Below, piece after piece: positions 42,068 through 51,086 of a stretch of DNA of 64,000 bases. Under the pieces are notes generated by a model. It searched no databases. It saw only the letters and a list, made by a program, of their open reading frames with translations, and had not been told where the DNA came from. The stretch is from Pseudodesulfovibrio tunisiensis (GTDB lineage Bacteria; Desulfobacterota; Desulfovibrionia; Desulfovibrionales; Desulfovibrionaceae): NCBI RefSeq assembly GCF_022809775.1, contig NZ_CP094380.1, positions 310,001 to 374,000 on the forward strand. The letters run 5' to 3'. The translations under genes and the position numbers were made by a program. Numbering within the stretch: the stretch's first letter is position 1; every line of letters starts with the position of its first letter.

Positions 42068-44320
42068 ATGGAACAGGCGGAACTCAGGGAATGGGAACGA
42101 CGTTGCGTGCAGGAGGAAACCCCGCGCTGCGCGGCGGCATGTCCGCTGCATGTGGATGCCCGGACCTTTTGCGGTCTTGCGGAAAAGGGACGCTGGGACA
42201 AGGCGTGGTCCGTTCTGGCAAGGACCCTGCCGCTGCCCGGCGTGCTTGCTCGACTGTGCGAAGGCCCGTGCCGTGCCGAATGCGTACGCAGGGATGCTGG
42301 CGGGGCCGTGGACATGCCTGCGCTGGAACGGTTCTGCGCCGGAGTCGCCAAGCCTGTTTCGCCACCGCGTCCGCTTCCTTCCCGTGGCAAATCCGTGGCC
42401 GTGGTGGGCGCCAGCATGGCCGGATTGGCTGCGGCATGGGAACTGGCCCGTCGGGGCTTTGCCGTTTCCCTGCATTGCGATGTGCCCGGCGGCGCGCTCC
42501 TGTCCCTGCCCGAGGACCGGATTCCGTACGGCGCGCTTGATGTCGAGCTGGAGAATCTGCGCAGACTCAAGGTGGAAGTGCATGCCGGCCTGACTGCGAA
42601 TGCGGAATTGGTCCGGGAGTTGCGCGACACGCATGACGCCGTGTTTGTTGATCCGGAAAGCCTGTCCCCGGACGAGCTTGGCTGCGGAATGCCGGATGAT
42701 CTGACCCTCGGGACCGAATTCTCCGGCGTGTTCATGGGCCTTCCGGGAGAATCCTCCTTCATCCTTCAGGCTGCATTCGGTCGCAGGGCAGCCAACTCCA
42801 TTGAACGGTTCACGCAGGGCGTGTCCATGACTGCGGGCCGGGATCATGAAGGCCCGTATCCGTCCCGGCTTTACACCAGTCTGGAGGGGGTGGCCGAGGC
42901 GGCACCGGTCCCGGTAACGGACGAGGCGTCGGCTCGGAAGGAAGGCGCGCGCTGCATTCGGTGCGAATGCATGGAATGTGTGAAGCATTGCGTGTTTCTG
43001 CAGAATTTCAAGTCCTATCCCAAGGTCTATGTCCGCCGCATCTACAACAACGAATCCATTGTCATGGGCACGCGGCAAGCCAACACCATGATCAATTCCT
43101 GCATGCTGTGCGGTCTGTGCGAGACCGTGTGCCCCGAGGATTTCTCCATGGCCGAGGTCTGCCTTGAAGCGCGACGCAGCATGGTGGACCGGGGCAGGAT
43201 GCCTGCGTCGGCCCATGAATTCGCCCTGCGGGACATGGCGTTTGCCAATGGAGAAAAATGTGCGCTCGCCCGGCATGCGCCCGGGCACGATTCCAGCGAG
43301 TACGTGTATTTCCCGGGATGCCAGCTCACCGCGTCCGATCCGGGATCGGTGCGTGCTGCCTATGACGACCTGCGATCCCGGTTGGGGAAGGTGGGGTTGA
43401 TGCTTCGCTGCTGCAACGCGCCGGCTCACTGGGCTGGCAGGGAATCGCTTTTCCGGGAGTCCATGGATGCATTGCGGCATGACTGGGATTTTTTGGGCAG
43501 GCCCGTGATCATTGCGGCCTGTCCCACATGTCTGCAAATGCTTCGGGATAATCTGCCCGAGGCCGAGATTCAGTCGCATTGGGCCATCCTGCGCGTACTG
43601 GGGCCGCCACGTGGTGCGGACAGGTGTTCCGTGTCGCTGGCCGTGAACGATCCCTGCGCTGCGCGTCATGATGCTCCGCAGCGCGAGGACGTGCGCGCCG
43701 TGCTGGAGCAGTTGGGCGTGGAGACCGTGGACCCTGCGTTGACCGGCGAAATGACCGAATGTTGCGGCTACGGGGGACTGCTTGCCGAGGCGAATCCCGA
43801 GCTGGGCATGGCTGCGGCCGAGCATCGTTCCCGGGCCGCGTCGCAGGATTTCGTGACCTATTGCGCCATGTGCCGGGACATGTTCGCCCGGGCGGGCAAG
43901 CGGGCCATGCATGTGTACGATCTGCTGTACCCGTGCGGGGACGATTCCGCGCAACGTCCGGCTCCGGGCTATTCCGCGCGCAGGGAGAACCGGGCGCGCT
44001 TGCGGGAATCCCTGCTCATGGAGCTGTGGGGCGGATCGGCCCGGGAGCGTGAACCTTTCGAGGACGTGGTGGTTGCCTTCACGCCCGAGGTCTCGCGTCT
44101 GATGGAGGAACGACGGATATTGCAGAGCGACGTGCAGAAGGTGCTGCTGGCGACCGGGAGGAGCGGAAAGCGGTTCCGGAATCGAAAGACAGGACGTTTT
44201 CTCGCGTTTCACCGGCCCGTGGCCGTGACGTACTGGGTGGAGTATGAGGAACTGGAAACCGGGTATCTGGTGCATCGGACATGGTGCCATCGGATGCGCT
44301 TGCCCGGAGGTGATGCATGA
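42068..44320 (+). CDS. Pyridine nucleotide-disulfide oxidoreductase-like / dicluster / CCG protein
   Basis: A 750-residue multidomain redox protein. The N-terminus has GltD-like cysteines (CAAACPLHVDARTFC, then CEGPCRAEC). A Rossmann FAD/NAD site follows near residue 115 (VAVVGASMAGLAAAWELA). Two ferredoxin clusters (CIRCECMECVKHC near 297; CMLCGLCETVCP near 343) and two CCG-type domains (CCNAPAH and CCGYGGLL) come next, with an uncharacterised ~110-residue tail. It probably links Mop to a pyridine nucleotide or thiol/heterodisulfide pool. The start has GGGGGAGG just upstream; an in-frame extension to 41924 overlaps mop and is rejected. The next gene starts inside its last codons (ATGA). Confidence 0.85.
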   Translation: MEQAELREWERRCVQEETPRCAAACPLHVDARTFCGLAEKGRWDKAWSVLARTLPLPGVLARLCEGPCRAECVRRDAGGAVDMPALERFCAGVAKPVSPPRPLPSRGKSVAVVGASMAGLAAAWELARRGFAVSLHCDVPGGALLSLPEDRIPYGALDVELENLRRLKVEVHAGLTANAELVRELRDTHDAVFVDPESLSPDELGCGMPDDLTLGTEFSGVFMGLPGESSFILQAAFGRRAANSIERFTQGVSMTAGRDHEGPYPSRLYTSLEGVAEAAPVPVTDEASARKEGARCIRCECMECVKHCVFLQNFKSYPKVYVRRIYNNESIVMGTRQANTMINSCMLCGLCETVCPEDFSMAEVCLEARRSMVDRGRMPASAHEFALRDMAFANGEKCALARHAPGHDSSEYVYFPGCQLTASDPGSVRAAYDDLRSRLGKVGLMLRCCNAPAHWAGRESLFRESMDALRHDWDFLGRPVIIAACPTCLQMLRDNLPEAEIQSHWAILRVLGPPRGADRCSVSLAVNDPCAARHDAPQREDVRAVLEQLGVETVDPALTGEMTECCGYGGLLAEANPELGMAAAEHRSRAASQDFVTYCAMCRDMFARAGKRAMHVYDLLYPCGDDSAQRPAPGYSARRENRARLRESLLMELWGGSAREREPFEDVVVAFTPEVSRLMEERRILQSDVQKVLLATGRSGKRFRNRKTGRFLAFHRPVAVTYWVEYEELETGYLVHRTWCHRMRLPGGDA

Positions 44321-44532
44321 GCGTGATCAAGGTTCCCGAGGCCGACTCCTCGGGCTGGGAATGTGCGGTCTGTGGCGTGGCGCTGAGACCCTGCGCCGTG
44401 GAACTGGAGTATCTGGACAGCCGGTTCAACGTGGAACTGCCTGCGTGCCCCGAATGCGGCATGGTGTTCATTCCCGAGGACCTTGCTCTTGGCAGGATGG
44501 CGCAGGTGGAACGGTTGCTGGAGGACAAGTGA
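44317..44532 (+). CDS. Small two-CxxC redox protein (DVU_1557 family as recalled)
   Basis: A 71-residue protein with two CxxC pairs (CAVC near residue 16 and CPEC near 44) in a rubredoxin- or zinc-ribbon-like arrangement. There is no signal peptide. It is coupled on both sides: ATGA overlap with the flavoprotein and GTGA overlap with the methyltransferase. The family is known to me only as a conserved neighbour of molybdenum hydroxylase genes. An electron-carrier or metal-binding accessory role is likely. Confidence 0.78.
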   Translation: MSVIKVPEADSSGWECAVCGVALRPCAVELEYLDSRFNVELPACPECGMVFIPEDLALGRMAQVERLLEDK

Positions 44533-45191
44533 CCGTGCCGGATGCACCGCTGTGGGAACGCGCCGGACTCCGGCAGGTCGCCGGACAGACCTTGCGTCCG
44601 GGCGGATTTGCACTCACGGATCGGGCTGCGGAACATGCCGGGCTTGTCCCGGGCTGGCGCGTGCTGGACGTGGGCAGCGGCCTTGGAGCCACGGTGCGTC
44701 GGCTGCGTTCCCGGTACGGGGCGGCTGCCTATGGCGTGGAGATGTCCGCCAGTCAGATGTCCCGGGCCGGACATTCGCCGTGGTTCGTGCAGGGAACCGG
44801 ACACGCGTTGCCCTTTGCGGGCGGCGTGTTTCGCATGGTACTGTGCGAGTGTGTGCTTTCCCTGTTTCCGGATTGGCGAATCGGGCTGAACGAGTTGGGC
44901 CGGGTGCTTGTCCCGGGCGGCTGGCTCGCGGTTTCCGATCTGTGCGGCGTACCTCAGGCATCCTGTCCCTCCGGAGGTTGCGCAGATCGGCCGCTTCCGG
45001 TTGAAACCGTGCGGATTTTTCTGGAGGAGAACGGATTTTCCGTTTCCCTGTTGGAGGATCATTCCCGGATGCTTCGCGATCTGGCTGCAAGGCTGCTTCT
45101 TGCCGGTGAATCCGGTGCTTGTGTTTCGCATTCCGGGCTTGGGTATTTCCTGATGATCGCGCAAAAAAACGGAGTGGCCCATGCTGGATGA
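44529..45191 (+). CDS. SAM-dependent methyltransferase (DVU_1556 family as recalled)
   Basis: A 220-residue class I methyltransferase. Motif I is WRVLDVGSGLGATVRRLRS near residue 44, motif II region YGVEMSASQMSRA near 68 and post-motif ALPFAGGVFRMVLCECVLSL near 95. A CPSGGC segment near residue 151 adds cysteines not usual in the family. The GTG start overlaps the previous stop (GTGA), with GGAGG five bases upstream; a second GTG lies two codons later. Its substrate is unknown. The operon context suggests methylation of a cofactor, protein or pathway intermediate linked to the molybdenum hydroxylase. Confidence 0.8.
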   Translation: MTVPDAPLWERAGLRQVAGQTLRPGGFALTDRAAEHAGLVPGWRVLDVGSGLGATVRRLRSRYGAAAYGVEMSASQMSRAGHSPWFVQGTGHALPFAGGVFRMVLCECVLSLFPDWRIGLNELGRVLVPGGWLAVSDLCGVPQASCPSGGCADRPLPVETVRIFLEENGFSVSLLEDHSRMLRDLAARLLLAGESGACVSHSGLGYFLMIAQKNGVAHAG

Positions 45192-45636
45192 TGTCGGTCT
45201 TCGCATGATGGAACTGGGCGGCAGGGGATATTGTTGCAGCCAGATACTGATGCTCCTTGCCCTTGACGAGATGGGACGGGAAAATCCCGATCTGGTGCGG
45301 GCTTCGGCTGGGCTGTGCAATGGAATCGGAGATTGCTCCGGGCCATGCGGCGTGCTCACCGGAGCCGCCTGCCTGTTGGCATTGCATGGAGCCAAAGGCA
45401 CGGATTTCGAGGAGTCGGACGACCGTCTGCCTCTGATGCTGGAACAGTTGCGTACGTGGTTCACGGATCAGGTCGCCGGACAGTTCGGCGGGGTGGCCTG
45501 TGCCGACATTCTGGAAGGGGAATGCGGCGGTCCCAATCCCGAGCGATGCGGCGGGCTGGTTGCGGATGCCTATGCAAGGGTGCGCGAGATTCTGGTCGAA
45601 AACGGCATTGATCCCTCGGAAGGACGGGAGGCGTAA
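45181..45636 (+). CDS. C_GCAxxG_C_C family protein
   Basis: A 151-residue helical protein of the C_GCAxxG_C_C redox family, defined by spaced cysteines: YCCSQ near residue 18, CNGIGDCSGPCGVLTGAACL near 46-65 and CADILEGECGGPNPERCGG near 108. Here the central motif reads CGVLTGAA. Members are thought to bind a metal cluster and often accompany redox or selenium/molybdenum genes. It overlaps the methyltransferase by 11 bases, and its stop overlaps the radical SAM start. Confidence 0.85.
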   Translation: MLDDVGLRMMELGGRGYCCSQILMLLALDEMGRENPDLVRASAGLCNGIGDCSGPCGVLTGAACLLALHGAKGTDFEESDDRLPLMLEQLRTWFTDQVAGQFGGVACADILEGECGGPNPERCGGLVADAYARVREILVENGIDPSEGREA

Positions 45637-46985
45637 TGTCGATAGCCAGAAGCGTTTGCCCCATCTGCCTGCGTGCCATTCCGGGGCACCATGAAACCGA
45701 AAATCACGTGACCCGGCTGGTCAAGACGTGTCCGGAACACGGCGAGTTTCGCACCGTGGTCTGGCGTGGTTCCCCGGACTTCGACGAGTGGGCGCGGCCC
45801 AAGATTCCCTCGCAGCCACGGACACCGTTCACGGCTGTCGACCAGGGGTGTCCCTTTGATTGCGGTCTGTGTCCGGAGCATCGGCAGCATACCTGTACTG
45901 CGGTCATGGAAATCACGTGGCGATGCAATCTCGGATGCCCTGTCTGCTTTGCCTCGTCCGGCAGGGAAGCGCCGCCCGATCTGACTTTGGAGGAAATCGG
46001 CGGGCTGCTGGATCGCGTGGAACTGGCTTCCGGGTTCTGCAACATTCAGCTCTCCGGCGGTGAGCCCACGGTGCGCCGTGATCTGGGCGACGTGATCCGT
46101 CTGGCCAAGTCGCACGGGTTTCCGTTCATCCAGCTCAACACCAACGGCCTGCGACTGGGGCTGGAACCGGACTATGCGCAGGAACTGGCGCAGGCCGGGC
46201 TGGATTCCGTGTTTCTGCAATTCGACGGACTGGAGGACGGCATTTACACGGTGCTTCGCGGGCGGCCGTTGCTGGAAATCAAGCTGGCAGCCGTGGATAA
46301 TCTGGCCCGGGCCGGAATCGGCGTGGTGCTGGTGCCCACGGTCGTGCCGGGCGTGAACGAACACGGTCTTGGTGCGATCCTGCGTTTTGCCGCCGAACAT
46401 TCCCCGGGTGTGCGCGGCGTGCATTTTCAGCCCGTGAGCTATTTTGGACGCTATCCCGAACCGCCCCGGGATGACCAGCGCATCACGCTGCCCGAGGTCA
46501 TGCGACTGCTGGAGGAACAGACCGGCGGCGAAGTGCGGACAACGGATTTTCTGCCCCCGGGATGTGAACATGCCCATTGTTCGTTTCATGCAAACTACAT
46601 GGTTACGGAGCAGGGGGAGCTGAAGCGGCTGTCCTCTTCCGGGTGCGGATGCACGGCACAACGCGCCGAGGCCGGGGCGGACAAGGCCAAGGCATTCGTG
46701 CGCAGACAATGGAGCGGACAGGATGCGTCGAATTCGGCCGTGGACGAACTGCGGCCTCCGGATGATCTGGATCGGTTCATTGCCCGGGCTGCCACCCACA
46801 CGCTGGCCGTGTCCGGCATGGCGTTTCAGGATGCATGGACATTGGATCTGGAACGGCTGCGGGGGTGCTGCATCCATGAGGTGTCACCGGATGGGAGGCT
46901 GATTCCGTTCTGTGCCTACAACCTGACTTCCGCGAGTGGAGAAACGCTTTATCGGGGGCACTGTCGTGCACATGCCGTATCTTGA
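45636..46985 (+). CDS. Radical SAM protein, TrsS-like
   Basis: A 449-residue radical SAM enzyme. The N-terminus has a zinc-ribbon-like start (CPICLRAIPG) and CPFDCGLCPEHRQHTC. The [4Fe-4S] SAM motif is CNLGCPVC near residue 94, followed by NIQLSGGEPTVR near 134. Later cysteines (CEHAHCSFH, SSGCGCTAQ and CCIHEVSPDGRLIPFC) could hold auxiliary clusters. This resembles the TrsS family that occurs with XdhC and molybdenum hydroxylases, some of which are selenoproteins; here all relevant positions are Cys. The reaction is unknown. It is a prime candidate for modifying the Mop active site or a partner. Confidence 0.83.
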   Translation: MSIARSVCPICLRAIPGHHETENHVTRLVKTCPEHGEFRTVVWRGSPDFDEWARPKIPSQPRTPFTAVDQGCPFDCGLCPEHRQHTCTAVMEITWRCNLGCPVCFASSGREAPPDLTLEEIGGLLDRVELASGFCNIQLSGGEPTVRRDLGDVIRLAKSHGFPFIQLNTNGLRLGLEPDYAQELAQAGLDSVFLQFDGLEDGIYTVLRGRPLLEIKLAAVDNLARAGIGVVLVPTVVPGVNEHGLGAILRFAAEHSPGVRGVHFQPVSYFGRYPEPPRDDQRITLPEVMRLLEEQTGGEVRTTDFLPPGCEHAHCSFHANYMVTEQGELKRLSSSGCGCTAQRAEAGADKAKAFVRRQWSGQDASNSAVDELRPPDDLDRFIARAATHTLAVSGMAFQDAWTLDLERLRGCCIHEVSPDGRLIPFCAYNLTSASGETLYRGHCRAHAVS

Positions 46986-48252
46986 TCGCTGGATGGCCCG
47001 GCGCATGGGCGTGCAGGTGCTTCCCTCGGCCCGGGATGTCCGGCTGTGGCAGCTTGCCCGGCTGCGGGAGCTTCTCGTGCATGCCCGGAAAAACAGTCCG
47101 TTTTACGCCGAGCGGCTGGCTGGAGTGGATGCGGATTCGATTCGTTCCCTGCGTGATCTGGCCCGGATTCCCATGACGCGGCCCGAACATCTGCGGGACA
47201 ATCCGGATGCCATGCTGTGCGTGTCCCGCGACGAGATCGCCCGGGTGGTGACGTTGAACAGCTCCGGCACCACCGGGACGCCGAAACGGATTTTCAATAC
47301 CGAGGGAGATCAGGAGCGGATCAGGGATTTCTTCAGTCATGGCATGGCCAACATGCTCCGGCCGGGAGAGACCGCATTGCTGCTTCTGCCTGCGGACAGA
47401 CCCGGCGGAGTGGGCCGATTGCTGATGGATTCGCTCGAACGCATGGGGGCGGGTGGCGTGGCACATGGTTCGGCGGACAATGGCGCTGAAGCCGTGGACC
47501 ATCTGCTTGCCTCGGATGCCCAATGTGTGGTGGGCTCGCCTGCGCAGGTGAACGCGCTGGCTTCGGTCTGGGAACGGCGGGGGCTGCCGCCCGGACATGT
47601 GCATTCCGTGCTGCTGTGCTGGGATGCGATTCCCGACGCGGTTGTCGGGCATGTGACCCGGGCCTTGGGCTGCAAGGTCTTTCGGCATTGGGGCATGATG
47701 GAGACCGGGCTTGGTGGAGCTGTGGAGTGTGCTCCGGGATCGGGCATGCATATTCGCGAGGCGGACGTGCTTCTGGAAATCATTGATCCGGTTTCCGGGG
47801 AATTGCTGCCGGACGGTGAAGCCGGGGAAATCGTGACTACCATGCTTTTTCGCTGGGGCATGCCACTTGTCCGCTACCGGACCGGAGACAGGGGGCGCAT
47901 TCTGCCGGGAATCTGTGCCTGCGGCAGTCCGCTTCGCCGACTGGATTCGCAGGTGCGACGCATGGCCGAGGGCGTGGAAACCGGGTATGGAAGATTGACT
48001 CTGGCGCAATTGGACGAGGTCTTGTATGCCATACCGGAATTGATTGATTTTCATGCCGCATGGCATCCGGGCGAGTCGTTGCTGGAAGTGACGGCATTCG
48101 GCCATTCCTCGCGACTGGGGAATTTGGTTCGAAACGAACTGGAAGCGCTGACGAATCTTGGGCCGGACGCGAACGTGTCGGTCGAGGTCCGTCACGAGGA
48201 CGGTCCGGCCGTGCCCGGGCTGGCCAAGCGGCGCATACGCATAGGGAGATGA
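46966..48252 (+). CDS. AMP-dependent CoA-ligase-like protein (DVU_1553 family as recalled)
   Basis: A 428-residue member of the phenylacetate-CoA ligase branch of adenylate-forming enzymes. The ATP-binding loop is TLNSSGTTGTPKR near residue 88, the A5 region FRHWGMMETGLGGAVEC near 235 and the A7/A8 region RYRTGDRGRILPG near 295. A CACGSPL segment follows. Its acyl substrate is unknown; in a molybdenum hydroxylase operon it might activate an aldehyde-derived acid or act in cofactor chemistry. GTG at 46966 with GGGGG seven bases upstream is preferred; ATG at 46972 is the alternative. It overlaps the radical SAM gene by 20 bases. Confidence 0.8.
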   Translation: MHMPYLDRWMARRMGVQVLPSARDVRLWQLARLRELLVHARKNSPFYAERLAGVDADSIRSLRDLARIPMTRPEHLRDNPDAMLCVSRDEIARVVTLNSSGTTGTPKRIFNTEGDQERIRDFFSHGMANMLRPGETALLLLPADRPGGVGRLLMDSLERMGAGGVAHGSADNGAEAVDHLLASDAQCVVGSPAQVNALASVWERRGLPPGHVHSVLLCWDAIPDAVVGHVTRALGCKVFRHWGMMETGLGGAVECAPGSGMHIREADVLLEIIDPVSGELLPDGEAGEIVTTMLFRWGMPLVRYRTGDRGRILPGICACGSPLRRLDSQVRRMAEGVETGYGRLTLAQLDEVLYAIPELIDFHAAWHPGESLLEVTAFGHSSRLGNLVRNELEALTNLGPDANVSVEVRHEDGPAVPGLAKRRIRIGR

Positions 48253-48261
48253 TGAAGAGTC

Positions 48262-49278
48262 ATGGATATGAAGGCATTTGTTCGGTCGTTTCGGGAATTG
48301 CTTGATGGTGGAGAAACTCTTGTGCTCGCCACCGTGGTGGACAGCTCCGGATCCACGCCCCGGTCGTCCGGTGCCAAGATGGCGGTGAGGCGGGGCGGAT
48401 CCATCATAGGCACTGTGGGCGGCGGAATCATGGAGGCCATGGCCTGCCGCGACGGCGCAGCCATGCTGGACCTGCCCGAGGGGACCGTGAAGCTGGCGAA
48501 GATGGAGCTGACTCAGGATCTGGCGGCCAATTCCGACATGATCTGCGGCGGCAATCTGACCATCATGCTGGAGACCGTGTCCCCCAAGGGAAGCGGAGCG
48601 GAGCGGTTCCGGGAAATGGATGATCTGCTCAGGGCCGGAAAATCCGGGATGCTTCTGACCACTGTCCGGGACGACAGGGCCGTGGAACATGTTGTGTTCA
48701 CGGAAGATTCGGTCATGCCTGCGCAGTGCGGCGAGGCTTGGGACGTGCGGATGACGCGGTTTCTTGATGACGAGACCGGCAAGCTGCTGGCGGAACCGTT
48801 CGTGCCGCCTGCACCTCTGTACATCTTCGGAGCCGGGCACGTGTCCCGCTCCACGGCCCGGGTTGCGGCATTGGCCGGATTTCGTGTGGTGGTGCTGGAC
48901 GATCGCGAGGATTTTGCCAATGCGGAGCGGTTTCCCGAGGCCGACGAGGTGCGCGTTCTCCCTTCGTTCAGGGATGCTTTCGGCGGATTGGAAGTGGGCG
49001 ATGATGCCTTTCTGATCATTGTCACCCGAGGCCATGTGCATGATCGGGATGTTCTGGCGCAGGCCTTGGCGACCCCGGCCCGATACGTGGGCATGATCGG
49101 CAGCAAAAGGAAGCGTGACGCCATTTACGATGCCCTGCGCAAAAACGGGACTTCGGACGAGGCCATTGCGCGTTGCCATTGTCCCATCGGCCTGAAGATC
49201 GGGGCGCAGACTCCCGAGGAGATCGCCATCAGCATCGGCGCGGAACTCGTGGCCGCTAGAGCGGGGAAGCTGGCATGA
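48262..49278 (+). CDS. xdhC: XdhC/CoxF-family molybdenum cofactor insertion protein
   Basis: A 338-residue XdhC-family protein, which binds molybdenum cofactor, promotes its sulfuration and loads it into xanthine-oxidase-type enzymes. The N-terminal XdhC domain has TVVDSSGSTPRSSGAKMAV near residue 24 and GTVGGGIMEAMA near 50. The C-terminal Rossmann domain has LYIFGAGHVSRSTARVAALA near 187 and IVTRGHVHDRDVL near 253. The partner is clearly Mop. It starts nine bases after the CoA-ligase stop and overlaps the next gene by four bases. Confidence 0.92.
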   Translation: MDMKAFVRSFRELLDGGETLVLATVVDSSGSTPRSSGAKMAVRRGGSIIGTVGGGIMEAMACRDGAAMLDLPEGTVKLAKMELTQDLAANSDMICGGNLTIMLETVSPKGSGAERFREMDDLLRAGKSGMLLTTVRDDRAVEHVVFTEDSVMPAQCGEAWDVRMTRFLDDETGKLLAEPFVPPAPLYIFGAGHVSRSTARVAALAGFRVVVLDDREDFANAERFPEADEVRVLPSFRDAFGGLEVGDDAFLIIVTRGHVHDRDVLAQALATPARYVGMIGSKRKRDAIYDALRKNGTSDEAIARCHCPIGLKIGAQTPEEIAISIGAELVAARAGKLA

Positions 49279-50399
49279 CCCGGCTGGGCGCCGTGATTCC
49301 GGCTGCGGGGTTTTCCTCGCGCATGGGGCGGTTCAAGCCGCTTCTGCCCTTGGGGCCGGACACGGTGCTCGGACGATGCGTGCATGCGTTCACGCGCAAC
49401 GGCCTTGACGACGTGTGCGTGGTCACGGGATTCCGGGCGGAGGAAACTTCGGTTCTGGTTCGTTCCGAAAAGGCTCTGCCCGTATTGAACGTCGATTACG
49501 AGCAGGGCATGTTTTCCTCGATTCTGACCGGGATTCGCGCTTTGCCTGATGACGTCGAAGCGTTTTTCGTCCTGCCCGTGGATATTCCCCTTGTCCGGCC
49601 GGAAACCGTGGCCCGACTTGCCCGGGCGTGGGAGGAACGCAGGGCGCCGCTGGTCTATCCGGTGTTCCGGGGCGAACGCGGGCATCCTCCCCTGATAGGC
49701 CGGGAACTCATTCCCGACATTTTGCGTCACGACGGGCAGGGCGGCCTGCGGCGTGTTCTGGAAAACTGGGAAGATCGTGCGTTCGATGTCTCCGTGGCGG
49801 ATTCCGGAACGGTGCAGGACCTTGATTACGGCACTGACTATCTTGTGGCGCTGGAGCGGATCGGCAGGGACTATCCCCTTGAGGACGAGTGTCTGGCCCT
49901 GTGGGACATCTGTGGCGTGTCTTCCGATGTCCGCGATCATTGCCGCGCCGTGGGCAGGATTGCGCGCGCCATGTGCCGGGCCATGAACAGAACCGCTCGC
50001 GTGGAGCGTCTTGATCCGGATTTCGCATTCAGCGCCGGAATGGTTCATGATATTGCCAAGGGATGCAAGGGGCATGATCAGGTGGGGGCGGATTGGCTTG
50101 CGGAGCATGGATTCCATGCCGTGGCCCCCATTGTCGCGGTGCATTCGGACCTTGCATTCGATCCTGCTGCGGGATTCGGGGAACGGGAAGCCGTGTTCCT
50201 CGCTGACAAGGTGGTGAGCGGGAGTCAGGTGGTGCCTCTGGAAGCCCGATATGCCGCAAAGGTGGAATATTTTGGCGCGGACCCCAAGGTGCGGGCCGCG
50301 ATTCACGCCCGCCGTGAACGGGCCCGGCGGGTTCTGTCCGAATTCGAAAATCTGGCGAATGTGCCTCTGGATTCGCTGGCTCGCGAGGTGCTGCGGTGA
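49275..50399 (+). CDS. MobA/MocA-like NTP transferase fused to an HD domain
   Basis: A 374-residue two-domain protein. Residues 1-~195 are a nucleotidyltransferase like MocA/MobA (GAVIPAAGFSSRMGRFKPLL near 5, VLPVDIPLVRPETV near 96). Such an enzyme would convert molybdopterin cofactor to its cytosine dinucleotide, the form found in Mop. Residues ~200-374 form an HD phosphohydrolase-like domain (FSAGMVHDIAKGCKGHDQVG near 255, VAVHSD). The fusion suggests that one protein both makes and breaks a nucleotide linkage, or senses a nucleotide. It matches the DVU_1551 family as I recall it. It is coupled to xdhC (ATGA) and to the phosphatase (GTGA). Confidence 0.85.
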   Translation: MTRLGAVIPAAGFSSRMGRFKPLLPLGPDTVLGRCVHAFTRNGLDDVCVVTGFRAEETSVLVRSEKALPVLNVDYEQGMFSSILTGIRALPDDVEAFFVLPVDIPLVRPETVARLARAWEERRAPLVYPVFRGERGHPPLIGRELIPDILRHDGQGGLRRVLENWEDRAFDVSVADSGTVQDLDYGTDYLVALERIGRDYPLEDECLALWDICGVSSDVRDHCRAVGRIARAMCRAMNRTARVERLDPDFAFSAGMVHDIAKGCKGHDQVGADWLAEHGFHAVAPIVAVHSDLAFDPAAGFGEREAVFLADKVVSGSQVVPLEARYAAKVEYFGADPKVRAAIHARRERARRVLSEFENLANVPLDSLAREVLR

Positions 50400-51011
50400 T
50401 CGTGCTGGTTCGGCATGGGCATGCCCTTGGTGGAAAGGGGCATTGCATCGGTCGGACCGATATTCCCCTGTCCGAACAGGGAAGGGAACAGGCGCGCGTT
50501 CTGGCGGATTCCTTTGGCGTGGCGGATTTTCAGGCTGTCTGGTCCAGTCCGCTTTCCCGGGCATGGGATACTGCCGCGCCCGTGTGCGAGCGGCTCGGGC
50601 TTGCCTGTCGAAAGCATGAGGGGCTTTCCGAAATAGACATGGGCGACTGGGACGGGTGCGCCTTTGCCGACATTCGGGCAAGGCACTCGGCGGAATACGA
50701 GGCGCGCGGACAGGATTTCTCCGGGTTTCGCATTTCGGGGGGAGAATCCTTTTTTTCAGGTGCAGCAACGAGCTCTGGTTGCCTGCCGCGAGCTGGCTGC
50801 CGGGCCGCGTCCCTGTCTCGGAGTAACCCATGCCGGCGTATTGCGAACGTTGCTCTGCCATTTTCACGAATTGCCCTTGAATGACCTTTTTTGTTTTTCC
50901 CCGGCGCATGGCGAGTGCGTGGTCCTGACCGGAACAGCGGATGAATTGCATTTCGAGGCCGAAGGGGTGTCCTGTGACGGGTGCGTTCGGATGGTGGAAA
51001 GCCGTCGCTGA
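50396..51011 (+). pseudogene. Histidine phosphatase family protein, frameshifted at a T7 tract
   Basis: A phosphoglycerate-mutase/CobC-like phosphatase in two frames. The first part (GTG at 50396) has LVRHGHALGGKGHCIGRTD, SSPLSRAWDT and EIDMGDWDG, then goes out of frame at a run of seven T (50750-50756) after GGESFF. Reading six T instead restores QVQQRALVACRELA and the second catalytic histidine region VTHAGVLRTLL, ending at 51011. The joined protein would be ~204 residues. The lesion could be a true inactivation, a slippage-controlled site or a sequencing error. In this operon it may clear a phosphorylated cofactor intermediate. Confidence 0.75.
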
Positions 51012-51037
51012 TTTCCTGGGAAAAGTTCGAATGGGAA

Positions 51038-51067
51038 AAGGCCCGGCATCAGTGGATGCCGGGCCTT
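51038..51067. terminator. Bidirectional terminator between the molybdenum operon and efflux genes
   Basis: A perfect 13-bp stem (aaggcccggcatc/gatgccgggcctt) with loop agtg, followed by a T-rich stretch on the plus strand and A-rich on the other side. It ends both the rightward molybdenum operon and the leftward RND operon. Confidence 0.9.
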
Positions 51068-51086
51068 CTGTCTTTTGGAAAGGTGG

